NCBI GenBank assembly: GCA_039602395.1 | Contig: JBCNJP010000006.1 | Coordinates: 65,195,775-65,259,774 of the forward strand | Direction: 5' to 3' | Length of the DNA stretch: 64,000 nucleotides | Source: Deinandra increscens subsp. villosa | Lineage: Eukaryota > Streptophyta > Magnoliopsida > Asterales > Asteraceae | In this document: one piece after another, positions 12,263-22,989 of the stretch | Layout of the letters: each line of letters opens with the position of its first letter | How positions within the stretch are numbered: position 1 is the stretch's first letter | The notes under the pieces: model-generated | The model's input: the letters and a program-made list of their open reading frames with translations, nothing else | Databases searched by the model: none | What the model was told of the DNA's origin: nothing | Made by a program: the position numbers and the translations under genes

Positions 12263-12631
12263 TTAGAAATGCTTGAATACAAAGTAATAAATGTAATGTA
12301 AAAGCTCATACATCCCCTCAGTTTTGGCCACAAACGGGTGAAGGCAGAGACTGGAAGGGAACCGAGCGAATAATTGACGAGGTAACCCTTTTGTAAATAT
12401 GTCGGCATACTGAAAATTTGATGGGATATGGAGCACACGAACAACTCCAATGCAAATCTTTACTCTAACAAAGTGAATATCGAGCTGGCGTTTTTCGTCC
12501 GCTAATGTTGAACCGGATAGATATACAGCGGAGATGTTGTCACAATAAACAATAGTGTCTCGTCTTGTCGAAACAAATAATTCAAGTAATAGATTCCTTA
12601 ACCAACTCATCTCAGTCACTGTATTAGCCAC
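12263..12631 (-). pseudogene. Ty1/copia RNase H fragment
   Basis: The minus-strand frame contains LRNLLLEL, YCDNISAVYLS, LDIHFVRVK and LHIPSNFQYADIFTKGLP. These are the copia RNase H C-terminal blocks (YCDN-x-SA, HFVR, ADI-TKGLP). The canonical TKH-EID block is altered (EKRQLDIHF). No other copia domain adjoins, so this is a relic abutting the LINE fragment. Confidence 0.8.
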
Positions 12632-13240
12632 TCCACGGTATTCAACCTTGGTGCTTGATCTTGAATAAATAGTAGGTTGCCTTTTAGATGACTAAGAGAC
12701 AATGTTGTTTCTGATCATGAGGAGGGGTTTTACCCCGGTGTTCTTGGTGGTGCTAGTCGACATAACTCAAGAATGTGGCAGAGCCAGAAGGAAAGTCAAA
12801 CAAAGTTTTAGAAATTTGAAAAAAAGATGATGAGATTGTGTGGTCCCAAAATTCAATATATATAGGGAGGAGGAAAGCGTGTGGTTGGGTCCAGAATCAC
12901 AACCGTCAGCATTTTAATCATGTCGACACACCGACAAGTAGTTGGCAAAGGAATAAAACGGCTGGAAAAAGCTTTTAGCACTCTAGATCGGGGGACTTGA
13001 AGAGTTGTGACTACGCAGACCGGACTAGTCCGGAGACACTAAGACCGGGTAAGCAACAAAATAAGGTGTTTGACATATGCTTCTCAAAATCAGTTGAGAT
13101 ATTACATCAAGAAGGAACCACAAAATATTCCTCTTCTCCCAAACCAAGTGTCCTTCCACAAAAGCATGAATAAAAGTAGCCAATTAGGAGCAATGGGTAA
13201 CTATCATTTATCAAGGTGTGATTATCATAAGTCACATGAA
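12632..13240. other. No gene recognised; repeat-derived intergenic DNA
   Basis: The part next to the copia scrap may be residual element sequence. Nothing here has coding or repeat structure I can support. Confidence 0.3.
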
Positions 13241-13246
13241 AGACCT

Positions 13247-13256
13247 AATATAAATA
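13247..13256 (+). promoter_or_regulatory. Possible TATA box (AATATAAATA)
   Basis: A TATA-like motif about 285 bp upstream of the RING-H2 start codon. The leader after it is AT-rich. Position is plausible but not proven. Confidence 0.3.
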
Positions 13257-13540
13257 CCTCACTCTAAAGCCTTAGTCGGGCATGTTCTCATTCATAAAGA
13301 AAGTGTACTCTGCACGCACCGAAGATTAAATAATAAAAATACTTTAGTTATCTTTAATATCATAAATTAGATTACATATTTTAAACTAGTCTTTAAATTA
13401 TATTAATTTCCAGAACAAATGCCATCCAGTTATATGAACGAACAATTCACAACACACTTGTGTGTGTACATATATTATATATGTTTGTAAATTTCAAAAT
13501 CTTTAAACCTTGATTCAACAAAAAGACACAAAACCTCATC

Positions 13541-14068
13541 ATGGCATCCCAACTTCCTCCTCACCCCCTGATTACAAAAACCACCACACACGCCGGCGAA
13601 CCATCCTACCACACCACCGCCACCGCCACCGGCCACTCCGACGAACACGTGGCATACGATATCGGTTTCGCTTCAATCATCCTCCTCTTCATAATCATCC
13701 TCATCTACACTTGCTTCATGTGCAACCGCTGGAAACACTCTCGGTCACCGCCCCCGCCCACCACCGATTCCGACTCCGACTCCGACTTCCACTCGATCAT
13801 TCTCTCTAGCAGCCTTCAAGATGACATCTTGTCAAATTTCCCAACTTTTGTCTACTCCGAAACCGCAGTTAAACCTCGTAAACTCGATACCGATGATAAC
13901 CTTATTCATGACTCGGGCTGCCCTATTTGTTTGGCGGACTATGAATCCGTAGACGTTCTTCGGGTGTTGCCGGAATGTGGACACTTGTTTCACATAAGGT
14001 GTATAGATACTTGGCTAGAGGTTAATCTTATTTGTCCGGTGTGCCGGAAGTCGCCGCTGCCGGCGTGA
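13541..14068 (+). CDS. RING-H2 finger E3 ubiquitin ligase, ATL family
   Basis: A single-exon gene of 175 residues, typical of intronless ATL genes. A hydrophobic membrane segment lies at about residues 41-61 (IGFASIILLFIIILIYTCF). It is followed by a Pro/Asp/Ser-rich linker, then LQDDILSNFPTFVYSE, in the place of the ATL GLD motif but lacking the Gly-Leu-Asp itself. The RING-H2 domain is complete: C127-x2-C130-x15-C146-x-H148-x2-H151-x2-C154-x10-C165-x2-C168. The protein is expected to be a membrane-anchored E3 that recruits E2 enzymes for ubiquitin transfer; its substrate is unknown. The ATG is chosen because it directly precedes the short N-terminus, and no upstream in-frame start is convincing. 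It sits between the two inverted DnaJ genes but has no evident functional tie to them. Confidence 0.92.
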   Translation: MASQLPPHPLITKTTTHAGEPSYHTTATATGHSDEHVAYDIGFASIILLFIIILIYTCFMCNRWKHSRSPPPPTTDSDSDSDFHSIILSSSLQDDILSNFPTFVYSETAVKPRKLDTDDNLIHDSGCPICLADYESVDVLRVLPECGHLFHIRCIDTWLEVNLICPVCRKSPLPA

Positions 14069-14402
14069 TCATCGGAGTTGAGTTGACTTGACTGATCGGA
14101 TTAGAGTCTTACGTTAATTGTTTAAGGAAGCCTGGGTAAAGATGGAAGCTTATTGGTTGGATTATATACAATGTTCTTTGAATGTGTAATTTTAACTTTT
14201 ATGTAGCAAAAAGTTTCCACTCTCTGTAGCTAGTGGGCAACTTGCACCAGGGTCTCGATATTTCAGCCAATTGGGAGTTAGTTTGTAATATATTTTTTTT
14301 TAATTGGATGGTTATTTTAATAAATACAAAAAGTCAGACAATAATATCTTTAACTGGAACTTGGACCACAAACAAAAAAAGTCAGACAATATAATATTCT
14401 TC
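14069..14402. other. 3' flank of the RING-H2 gene
   Basis: AT-rich 3'UTR-like sequence. A 'aaaaagtcagacaatat' word occurs twice (about 14327 and 14377). No further gene. Confidence 0.4.
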
Positions 14403-14750
14403 GGCTATATGTAGTGGAGCATTAAACTCGTTTTTATCCCCTATAATGCCTCATAGCGTCCGGGTTACCGCCCCTGGGACGCTATGGGCTGAATTCTGAC
14501 CCAAGGCGTTTTAAGCATTGCGTCACTCTCTCCTTCACTCATTGTTTTTTTTTTAAATTATTGGATAGGTTTATCTGAGGGTTTTTTTTTAAATAAAATA
14601 ATATAATTATGTAATCATTAGAAGAGCGTTATGGGAGGGGGGAGGGGGGGGGGTATAACTACACACAATTTTAGTCATAAAGTCCCTTGATGATGTGGAC
14701 GACACGTATTGGATATCGCCCCTCCCAGGGGGTTACGACTACGGATAGTC
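14403..14750. mobile_element. Harbinger-type MITE (degenerate)
   Basis: The left end GGCTATATGTAGTGG is partly inverted-complementary to the right end (reading GACTATCCGTAGTC on the minus strand). Inside are the GC-rich 'gcgtccgggttaccgcccc'-type blocks shared with the other elements of this window. No clean 3-bp target duplication survives, and a G-run (about 14636-14653) lies inside. Confidence 0.55.
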
Positions 14751-15500
14751 CTAGTTGAAAGTTGGACCACGAAACGCATGGATCTGAGGTTGCATCAAGA
14801 AAGAAATAAAAGGTGTAGGGATGAAGGCCAGACCGTTGGATGGTTTTACGTTCGGGGACGAAACTGGTATTTATTCAGATGTAATCTATGCTACCCCGTA
14901 AACTCGTATGCACGGTGTAAAAAAATTCGGATTTTTTATTCTTATGTACTTGTGCTATCCCTTAAAAAATGTGTTTTGTATTACTTGCTTAAAAAATTCT
15001 AGTTTCACCCCTTATAACATTGCAACAAGTGCAGAAACTCAACCCTTCGTGTGGGGAGCGAATGAGCGATGCAGGGGTGCAGTCTCACCGTTAAGTTACA
15101 TGAAAATGTGAAGCCAATTTGCTTCACATAGGATTACCCTTCACATTATATTACACATATAGGATTAGCCCTTTTGACCCTACACATCAGAAAACAAACA
15201 AGCATAGGTTAAGACTTAAGAGGTTCATGTCCACATGAACCGTGATTTTAAAACGAACTCAGCCTGTTAAGAGGTCATGACATAAACGCCGTACAAGTCC
15301 CAAACTTGTTTAGACCCAAACCTATCAAGTTTATGCTAGTCTTATCTAATATAAAAAATCAACACACCTATTGTGATTGTGAATCAGACCCATGGCAGAT
15401 CAAAACTAGACGCAACATAAATGCAACTATGTTTAAATATCATTTCAAGCCTACTAAAAAGCCCTATTTTATTCGCACCGGAATTTTTTTTCCTTACACC
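14751..15500. other. No gene recognised
   Basis: Several short open frames but no domain or splice pattern. Possibly old LTR-type sequence. Confidence 0.3.
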
Positions 15501-15501
15501 G

Positions 15502-15580
15502 GTCCTAAACGGGGGTAGAGGCCTCCCCGCCCCATTTAAGTCCTAAACGGGGGGTAGAGGCCTCCCCGCCCTATTTAAGT
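15502..15580. repeat. Tandem duplication of a 39-bp GC-rich unit
   Basis: TCCTAAACGGGGG-TAGAGGCC followed by TCCCCGCCC.ATTTAAG occurs twice in direct succession. Confidence 0.8.
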
Positions 15581-15599
15581 CTTAAAATAAAATTCATGT

Positions 15600-16145
15600 T
15601 AAATTAACTAGTTTTATTATTTAAAAAAGGCAAACGAGCAAAGAGTACGACTAACGAGTAACATATAACGAGTATTATTATTTTTTAAATGTCAAACGAG
15701 CAAAGAGTACGAGTAACGAATACGGGTTTATTTAAAAAAGTCAAACGAGTAACGAGTAACAAATAACTAGTTTTATTATTTAAAAAGGCAAACGAACAAA
15801 GAGTACGACTAACGAGTAACATATAACGAGTATTATTTTTTTTAAATGTCAAACGAGCAAAGAGTACGAGTAACGAGTACGAGTTTATTTTAAAAAAGTC
15901 AAACAAGTAACGAGTAACAAATAACTAGTTTTATTATTTAAAAAAGGCAAACGAGCAAAGAGTGCGACTAACGAGTAACATATAACGAGTATTATTTTTT
16001 TTAAATGTCAAACGAACAAAGAGTACGAGTATTATTTAAAAAAGTCAAACGAGTAACGAGTAACAAATAACTAGTTTTATAATTTAAAAAAGGCAAACGA
16101 GCAAAGAGTACAACTAACAAGTAACATATAACGAGTATCATTTTA
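15600..16145. repeat. Minisatellite, about four copies of a 146-160-bp unit
   Basis: The marker CTAGTTTTAT(T/A)ATTTAAAAA recurs at 15608, 15768, 15925 and 16071, followed each time by a 'GGCAAACGA.CAAAGAGT' block and 'AACGAGTAAC' words. Each unit itself contains the sub-repeat 'caaacgagtaacgagtaac'. Confidence 0.85.
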
Positions 16146-16409
16146 TAAAACAAGGGTTTTTCATAAAAATAGGTAAAAAATTGTGTTAGTAAAAGAGTTA
16201 GAAAAAAGGGCAAAAAAAACAAAAAAGAAAAAAAAAACTAGCTATACAACCCATTGAGACCCATACGACCCGCTTAGGGCCGGTGCAGATTAATAAATGA
16301 CCCGATGGGAATAGCAGGACCCACTAAAAAATTATATTGAAATCATATCATGCCTAAACATGTGGACCCCTATTCACTTTGCATGCCATTTTTAAGGGAA
16401 GGTCAATAA

Positions 16410-16716
16410 GGCTATGTGTAATCGGGCGTGATAGCACCCCAACCTCCACCATAACGCCCCTCATAGCGCCCCCGGGCACCCCCCGGGGCGCCATGTTGCT
16501 GTTTTCGGCCGAGAGGCGTGACAGGCATAACGCCTCTTCTCCTCTTGACTTTTACTTTTTCATTTTTTTTCAGCTATAAAAAAAATAAATAAAAAATAAA
16601 CTAATCATTAAAGGGGCTTTATGATTACACACCCATGCCCCATAACCCCCCTTTGCCACATCAGCGCCACATGTCACATAATGCCCCATGGTGGGGCATT
16701 ATGACTACACACAGCC
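16410..16716. mobile_element. Harbinger-type MITE (307 bp)
   Basis: The ends GGCTATGTGTAATC and (minus strand) GGCTGTGTGTAGTCAT are inverted repeats. It is flanked by TAA at 16407-16409 and 16717-16719, the 3-bp duplication of PIF/Harbinger. The right-hand TAA is at the same time the left duplication of the next element. Confidence 0.8.
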
Positions 16717-16719
16717 TAA

Positions 16720-18696
16720 GGCTAAGTGTAGTGGATGGAGCCCCTTGTGGGCATTATGCGCCATGTGGCGTCCACGTCAGCATGAGGGGCTCCATGGCAA
16801 AAGTGGTGTAGTGGGGCTCCATGTATAACCCCCCTACCAATCATTACCTAATTATTTATTTAATCATTTTTTATATAATTTAGTATTAAATATATTAAAA
16901 ACTAAAATTAAAAAAAAAAACAAGACATAAAACTAGAAGATTTTTTTAAAAAAAAACAAACTTACAACATTCTAAAAAAAAAACAAACATGGAAATTAAA
17001 AAAAAACAAACCTACATTCTTAAAAAAAAACATGACAATTAAAAAAAACAAACATCTAAAGGCCATATTCTTTCATGATATCCGCTCGAATTTGCAACGC
17101 GAGGCTACGAGCGGGTTCTTCGTCGGGTAGCGGTTGCATGAGCCTCTCCAACGCTTTTTCTTTTTTCCGAGCTTTAACGGCATTGATTTGTTCTCTCTTA
17201 AGTGTCAAGAAATCATCAAAACGTTCGCGCATTTCTTCATGTCGAACGGAGTAGTCGGAGGATGGTGCTTGACTTGTCGATGAGGAGGTCGCTCGTTTCC
17301 CCTTCGCAATTGCCTTTGCCTTATCCCTACCCATCGCCCTAGGCCGCTCGACTTCGACATCTTCGTCGTAGTCGTTCACGTCGTTCAAATCAAATGCTCG
17401 TGCATCGGACAAATTAGGGGAGTCGGTGGCGGCGGCGGAAGACGACGTTTTTGATTTTTTACTTGGTCGTCTTGTCGGCCTTGAGAGATCGGATTGATTC
17501 ATCCACTTTGGTGCATCGCGAACCACTTCCCAAGCCTTGAGGTTGTTAAACGCCGGCCCGGTCGCGCGATACTCCGCCAATGCCGCTATGATGATGTCTT
17601 GGTCGTCCGCACCGCTCGGTCGAGCACTTTTAATCCGACCGTATACGTTGGAAAAAGCTTTCATCCTCTTGTTCATTTCCGTCCACTTTCCCGAGAACGA
17701 ATCGTTAGGTCGGTACGGTTCCTGTTTCATTTGAGCGAAAAACTTTTGACGAATTTGCGACCAAAAAGTCACAAGGTCTTGACTATTACCTACGTTTACA
17801 CAAAAAAAATAAAGTTATTAAAAATTATTTCTAAAAAAAATAATTAAAGTATTATTATAAAATATAAATAAAACATATTTATAAAAAAATTAAAGAAGTA
17901 ATATTTACCGTGAATAGGATCCTCCGACGTGTCAAGCCACGCTCGAGCTAGTGCGATTTCCTCGGCCTCGGTCCAATGTTGAACAACTTTTCGTTGTCTC
18001 GGTTCCCCGGCGTCTTTTTTCTTGTGCGATCGCCGTTTTCTCGGTCCAACCGGCGCCGCCTCCTCTTGCGTCTCCGGAACCGCCTCGGGTTCTTCCGGGG
18101 AAACCGGAATGGGTTCTTGTGAAGACGGGCGGGAAGATGATCTAGGAGAAGGAGATGGAGATGGAAAATTTTGAAACGGTGGATAACCTTGGCCCGTTTG
18201 AAAAGGTGCGTAGTTTTGTTGCGAGTACGAGTTGAAGCCGAAGTTTTGGTAAGGGAAAGATGGGAAGGATTGTGGCGGGGGCGGCATGTTCGCAACATAC
18301 GCGAACAAACCATCGTCACGCGGTTGTTGCTCGGGATCGTTTGCTCGTCGCGGGGCTTGGAAGCGTGGGTTTGACGAAGGTCCACCACGGGGAAACATTT
18401 TGATTGTAGGTAGAGAGAATTTTATAAAAAGTGAGAGATGGGTAGAAGAGTGTGTATAAAAATTGGATGGAGAGGTTTAATTTATAGTGTTTAAATTAGG
18501 TTAAAAAAAAAAAAAAAAAAAAGGGATTTGACCGTTGTCAACGGTCGAAATTTTAAAACACCCAACGTTCACCGGCGCCATTAACATGGCGCTCTTCCTT
18601 TTTTTTTTAAGATGGCGCCCCGGGAGGCGATAGTCGGCGTTATGGGGGCGTTATGGGGCTCCATGGCGCCCCCATGGAGCCCCATTACGGATAGCC
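16720..18696. mobile_element. Harbinger-type element carrying a MYB-like gene, no transposase (1977 bp)
   Basis: The terminal motifs GGCTAAGTGTAGTGG and (minus strand) GGCTATCCGTAATGG are related inverted ends. Both ends carry 'ATGGAGCCCC'-type subterminal words. TAA flanks both sides (16717-16719, 18697-18699). The only gene inside is the spliced MYB/trihelix-like ORF on the minus strand; no DDE transposase fits in the remaining space. It closely matches the architecture of the element at 38123-40047. Confidence 0.8.
17056..18398 (-). CDS. MYB/trihelix-like protein of a Harbinger-type element (ORF1 type)
   Basis: There are two exons: 17909-18398 and 17056-17789, with an intron having GT-AG ends, giving 407 residues. 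The N-terminal 100 residues are Pro/Gln/Ser/Phe-rich. A basic patch follows (about 119-128, RKRRSHKKK). Then comes a trihelix/SANT-like DNA-binding region starting HWTEAEEIALARAW (W142) and continuing in exon 2 with FWSQIRQKFF and GKWTEMNKRMKAF. The C-terminus is Ser/Asp-rich, then helical and basic. PIF/Harbinger transposons normally encode such a MYB-like protein, which helps the transposase enter the nucleus or bind the ends. In plant annotations, relatives are often labelled generic 'no apical meristem-associated' or mis-named as transferases. The frame is open throughout, so it may still be expressed. Confidence 0.8.
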
Positions 18697-18892
18697 TAAC
18701 AATAGCTACAACCCAAGGAAGCTTCTCGAACAAGTTCTGAAAATGAGTCAATAATCCATACATTTTAAAAGCTCTCAAAACAGAGATAAATTCAACAGTA
18801 TAAAGTAAAAAAACATAATACAGTTTACATTATTGTCTTTGCCAAAACCTAAAAAGATGACCAGAACAACCCAAACCTTAACCATGATTCCA

Positions 18893-21393
18893 CTACTGTT
18901 GTGCACATTGTACCCTCTGTGCTCCACCACCATGCATGTCTTCATCTTCATCATAGGCTTCTTGAGCTGCTTGTTGCTTCCTTCTCATCTCCTCCTCGAT
19001 GTTCACATCATGAAGAGTCGTTTCTTCACATTCATCCAGTTCCATGTCTGTCATCTGCATCGAAGGCTTCGGTGGCAGCACCGCCTCCAACGCCTTGCAC
19101 TGTTCTGGTGACAGTGAATCCGGGAATTCCACTGTGAAGTGGATGTACAGCTTCCCCCTCATAAAGGGCCTCTGATACATTGGCATCCCTTCATCATTTA
19201 TCGCCTTGAATTGATCTAAAATGAGGTTAACCCCAAAGAGATTACAAAATCAAAACACCATTCTTTGTAAAATCATTTAGCATAGGAATTAGAAAAGGGA
19301 AAGAAAGATACCAGGCTTGACGACCTCTCCAGGTTGAGATTTGATGAGAAGCTGTCTGTTGTCCAAATGGGTCAAGATAAACTGGAACCCACATAGGGCT
19401 TCCGTCAAGCTCAACGTGTGCTCAACAAATATGTCTTCACCCTTTCGCTTAAACTTAGGGTGTTCCTTTTGTTGCAACACAAACACAATGTCACCAGTGA
19501 CAGTATCAGGCTGCATAACACAAATCCAGGTCAGATACCATTATGTTTATAAACGAAAACAGAGTGAAAAAGATGACAGGAAGCTTACAGCTTCATCAGC
19601 CTCGCCAGGGAATGTAATCTTCTGTCCATTCTGCATACCCTTCTCAACATGTACTTCGAGTACCTTCTTCTCCTGCACAACTTTCTCACCCTTGCACTGT
19701 GTGCATCGATCCTTGTCATTGATGGTTTCACCAGTACCCTTGCACTCATTACAAGGATGCTGCATTTGCTGTATCATAGATGGTCCAAGATGTCTGATGG
19801 AAACTTTCATTCCAGAACCTTGACAGCCAGAACATTTCATTGAAGCACCTGACTTTGAACCCTTGCTGCAAATACGCAACTTCGGTAAGTAAAAAGAAGA
19901 AACAATATCAGTTATCACTTATCAGATGCATACAAAAGAAGGTGAGCACAAACCCTTTACACTTGGAGCAGATTACATTGCGTGAAAGCGACAGTTTCTT
20001 GGAAGTTCCATTATAAAGATCCTCGAGAGAAACTTTGAGAGGATGAACAACATCTTCTCCCCTTCGTTGCCTTCGGCCCCTGCTGCTACTACCACCGCCA
20101 CCTGGGTATGAAAATATTACAAGTCAATTCAGCAGTAAACACAACTATGATAACTTTAAAGATGAAGTGGAATAAATCGTAAACTGAAAGCAGATCAAGA
20201 ATGCTTACCACCAAAGAAAGACTGGAAGATGTCAAAAGGGTCATGACCACCGCCACCACCTCCCATTCCTTCCTTTAACGCATCCTCACCATACTGATCG
20301 TATATCTCACGCTTCTCTGGGTCACTCAGTACCTCATATGCTTGGGCAAGCTCTTTGAACTAAAAGATAAAATGACATTTCAAAAAAATAAATACAAAGA
20401 CTGATATTTGATGCAAAACAGCGAGTACACCACATCCCAGTTCCCATATGAACAAGTCCAGTTTAAAATTTATGTTACCAAATAAGGATAGGGGCCTGCA
20501 AAATCTAATATTGAGACAAATTCTACATTATTAACTTGCACCCTTAAAACTTTACCCAAAAAATGCTAACATATCAATTAAACCTACAGAATATGTAAAA
20601 ATGTGCATCAAAAACATAAACTTTACAGGGGAATAATGAATACTCCCAGGATTCAACACCACAATTCACATGTTCTGGAAGAAGGAAGATGGATCTTACA
20701 AAATGCAAATAGAATGTTTTGACCTAAACAGTTGTTTCAATAGAACCTATATTTAAAAACTAGGAATGCCACCTCAACGTCAGTGGCTGTTCAATTGTTA
20801 AACTATTGTCACATATATATAACTACTACAACTCAAAGCTACCTAACTGCACCAACTAACTCTAACAAGCTAACTACCACTGGCTATAGCATATGCTCTT
20901 AAAGTAGTGCATAATTCATCCATGTATACTAGCTGATTAGCTGCTGATTCGATTGAATTGTTCGTTATTTAACAAGTCACACGTGGATCTTCAATTCATA
21001 CAAAATAGTGGCAGATTCTTTCAAAAAAAATATAACCTTTTCCGTGGAACTTATCAACATTTAAGTACAGTCCGTTCTAAATTACCAATCAAAGACGATA
21101 CCATATCCAGTTACAGAATTAAATAACTCCATGCCCTTCAACCATTTATACACGATTACGTTTAAAAACTCAGCAACAATTAAACAATGCTTTAGTGCAT
21201 ACAATAAAATAAAATTACGCAAATTAGGATCAAAGAGTATCACCTTCTCAGGATCTCCGCCCTTATCAGGATGATTCTTAATGGCGGCTTTCCGGTAAGC
21301 CTTCTTGAGATCATCCTGTGAAGCAGATTTTGGAACCCCAAGGATCTCATAATACTTGGTATTATCGCTCTTCTTAGGTGCTCTTCCAAACAT
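18893..21393 (-). CDS. DnaJ homologue, type A HSP40 co-chaperone (copy 2)
   Basis: Six exons on the minus strand: 21244-21393, 20209-20359, 19954-20101, 19589-19865, 19312-19510 and 18893-19215, giving 415 residues. Exon-intron phases are identical to copy 1 (8878-11505) and the protein is nearly identical, with the same HPD motif, four zinc motifs and C-terminal CAQQ farnesylation box. The main difference is that exon 2 is 15 bp shorter at its 3' end, deleting five residues (the SPFGG part of the Gly/Phe linker). Scattered substitutions include V to G after the SSSR run and S to A near the C-terminus. A 5'UTR intron is likely at 21434-21563. The reading frame is intact, so this is a second functional-looking paralogue in inverted orientation, not a pseudogene. 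Confidence 0.96.
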
Positions 21394-21723
21394 CCTGTTC
21401 TTCTTCTTCGATCTTCAGTATTCAATTACAAATCTAACACGCACACAAACAAAATCAGATCAAAATCAAATCCAGATCGGAACTATTGTTAATCTAATCA
21501 ATCAATCGGAGATATATAACAACAAACAGATGGAGAATCTGTATAATAATCGTAGAAACGTACCGGCGAAGAAGTAGATCGCAACGGGAAGAAGACTTGA
21601 TTAGGTTGTTTTGGGCGAATGAGAGGGTTTGGAATTTGGGGGTGGGAGTTGTTATATATTAATTAACGAGGTGAAAAATATGGACGGTCCAGATTGTTTG
21701 ATCCTGATATGAACGATGCCATG

Positions 21724-21736
21724 GAAGCCTCTAGAA
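21724..21736. promoter_or_regulatory. Heat-shock-element-like site upstream of the second DnaJ gene
   Basis: GAAgcCTCtaGAA, three pentamer cores with one mismatch, about 330 bp upstream of the ATG at 21393 (minus strand). The segment GGACCGTCCATAT, close to both promoters, is also shared between the paralogues (about 8648-8660 and 21672-21684). Confidence 0.35.
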
Positions 21737-21893
21737 TGCTCCGTGTGCTTCTTGCTTCTTTCTAACAAGCGATCCTGGCCGTTCTTTTTTTTTTGGTCTC
21801 GTCAAACAAAATCAAACAAAAAAGTTTGACTTCTAATAAAATAATTTTAATAATCCATTATCATTAATTTTAGAACAGAAACGACAATTATCA

Positions 21894-22882
21894 TTTTTTT
21901 TAACGGCCAATAAATACCCCGAAAAATATATGGACTATGATGACGTATGTCCGTGTCGGATGACGTCACAAGGAAGTAGACACACACATCCGACCCAAAA
22001 CGCCACAAGTCACGAGTGTCGGCCTCGCAACCTGCCGGCCGACAGACAACACAGGAAAGAGTGTCGACCCTCGTCAGGGCCGACACACAATGAATATCAA
22101 GGGTCGACCACAAAGGAGTCGACCAACCATCCGCCCAGTGTCGACCAAATGGCACATACGGTAGCCGACACTCGGGCACGACAAGTCCGAGACGGACACT
22201 ACAGACCAACGCTCCCACAACGGCAGGTCGGTGTGCCGACACCCGACCTGACCACACATTTAATGCGATTACCCAAAATGTATACTGCAGGAACTTGGCA
22301 CAGTCCAAGGCGCAGACCTGCAGCCTACCTCCTTTGGGTAATTAGCATTAATGGCGACACAAGACAAAGGTTGAGGGTTATAAATACACCCCAACCACCA
22401 GGTTAGAATACATTCAATGCGCTTAGCTTCGACTTGATTACACTTAATCTCTCGAAACGCATACTTATTCTCACGCCCGAGCTTGATCACAGGACACCTT
22501 GTCCTGCCCTTCAAGAACAACGGTGTTTCTTTGTTTTACAGATAACAGTCGAGCCGAGCCCCTCCGAACCGAAGGCTAGCTGTTCTCTCCCACTTGTAGT
22601 CGTCCTATCGGAGTCACTCGTCCTAGACTTCGGTCTATCTAGTCACTCTCGGTAGCCCGATTCTACAGACTATTTACACCAGCTGAGCTTATTTCGGGGA
22701 AAATCCACCTCCGCGAGTGGCCGGGTGGTAAACCTGGGAGCTCAGGGATCGAACTTGTGACCTTTCAGCCCCAAGTTTTCCCTCATCGTCAATGCCCTTT
22801 CCAAAGTGTTGCCCGTAAGAATCGAACCTATGTCTCAAGTAAAGAACACAGACTTCCTACCACTACACAACAATGAAAGTTG
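21894..22882 (-). mobile_element. tRNA-derived SINE, split by a solo LTR
   Basis: Flanked by a perfect 18-bp direct repeat CAGAAACGACAATTATCA (21876-21893 and 22883-22900), the long target duplication of LINE-mobilised retroposons. On the minus strand the 5' head has an A-box-like TGTAGTGGTAGGAAG and a B box GGTTCGATTC, and the 3' end is TTGGCCGTTAAAAAAAA with an oligo(A) tail. Without the inserted LTR (21938-22667) and its 5-bp duplication the SINE would be about 250 bp. The 3' end word (GGCCGTTAAAAAA) resembles that of the SINE at 28003-28220 (GGTCGTTAAAAAA). Confidence 0.75.
21938..22667 (+). mobile_element. Solo LTR (730 bp) inside a SINE
   Basis: Begins TGATGACG and ends TTCTACA, with a perfect 5-bp duplication GACTA (21933-21937 and 22668-22672). 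A TATA motif TATAAATACACC near 22380 fits an LTR promoter reading to the right. No internal retroelement genes remain. The open frames across it are GC-rich artefacts. Confidence 0.75.
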
Positions 22883-22989
22883 CAGAAACGACAATTATCA
22901 CATACAATCTTTCCAAACCTCCCAATCTAACCCACCAACTTTGGTCGTATGCTTAACCCAAAAACACAATAGCTTTTAATGTTAATAAA

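Noticed and set aside
13510..13809. Arg/His/Pro-rich frame overlapping the RING-H2 gene
   Set aside because: It is a shifted frame of the RING-H2 coding sequence, which has complete zinc ligands and a membrane segment.
15600..16145. Array-like repeats resembling CRISPR
   Set aside because: The repeats are long, directly tandem and without unique spacers, in a plant nuclear context; it is a minisatellite.
21847..22406. Two long antisense-overlapping frames (about 155 residues each)
   Set aside because: They lie across a solo LTR and a SINE tail with defined target duplications, and are not genes.
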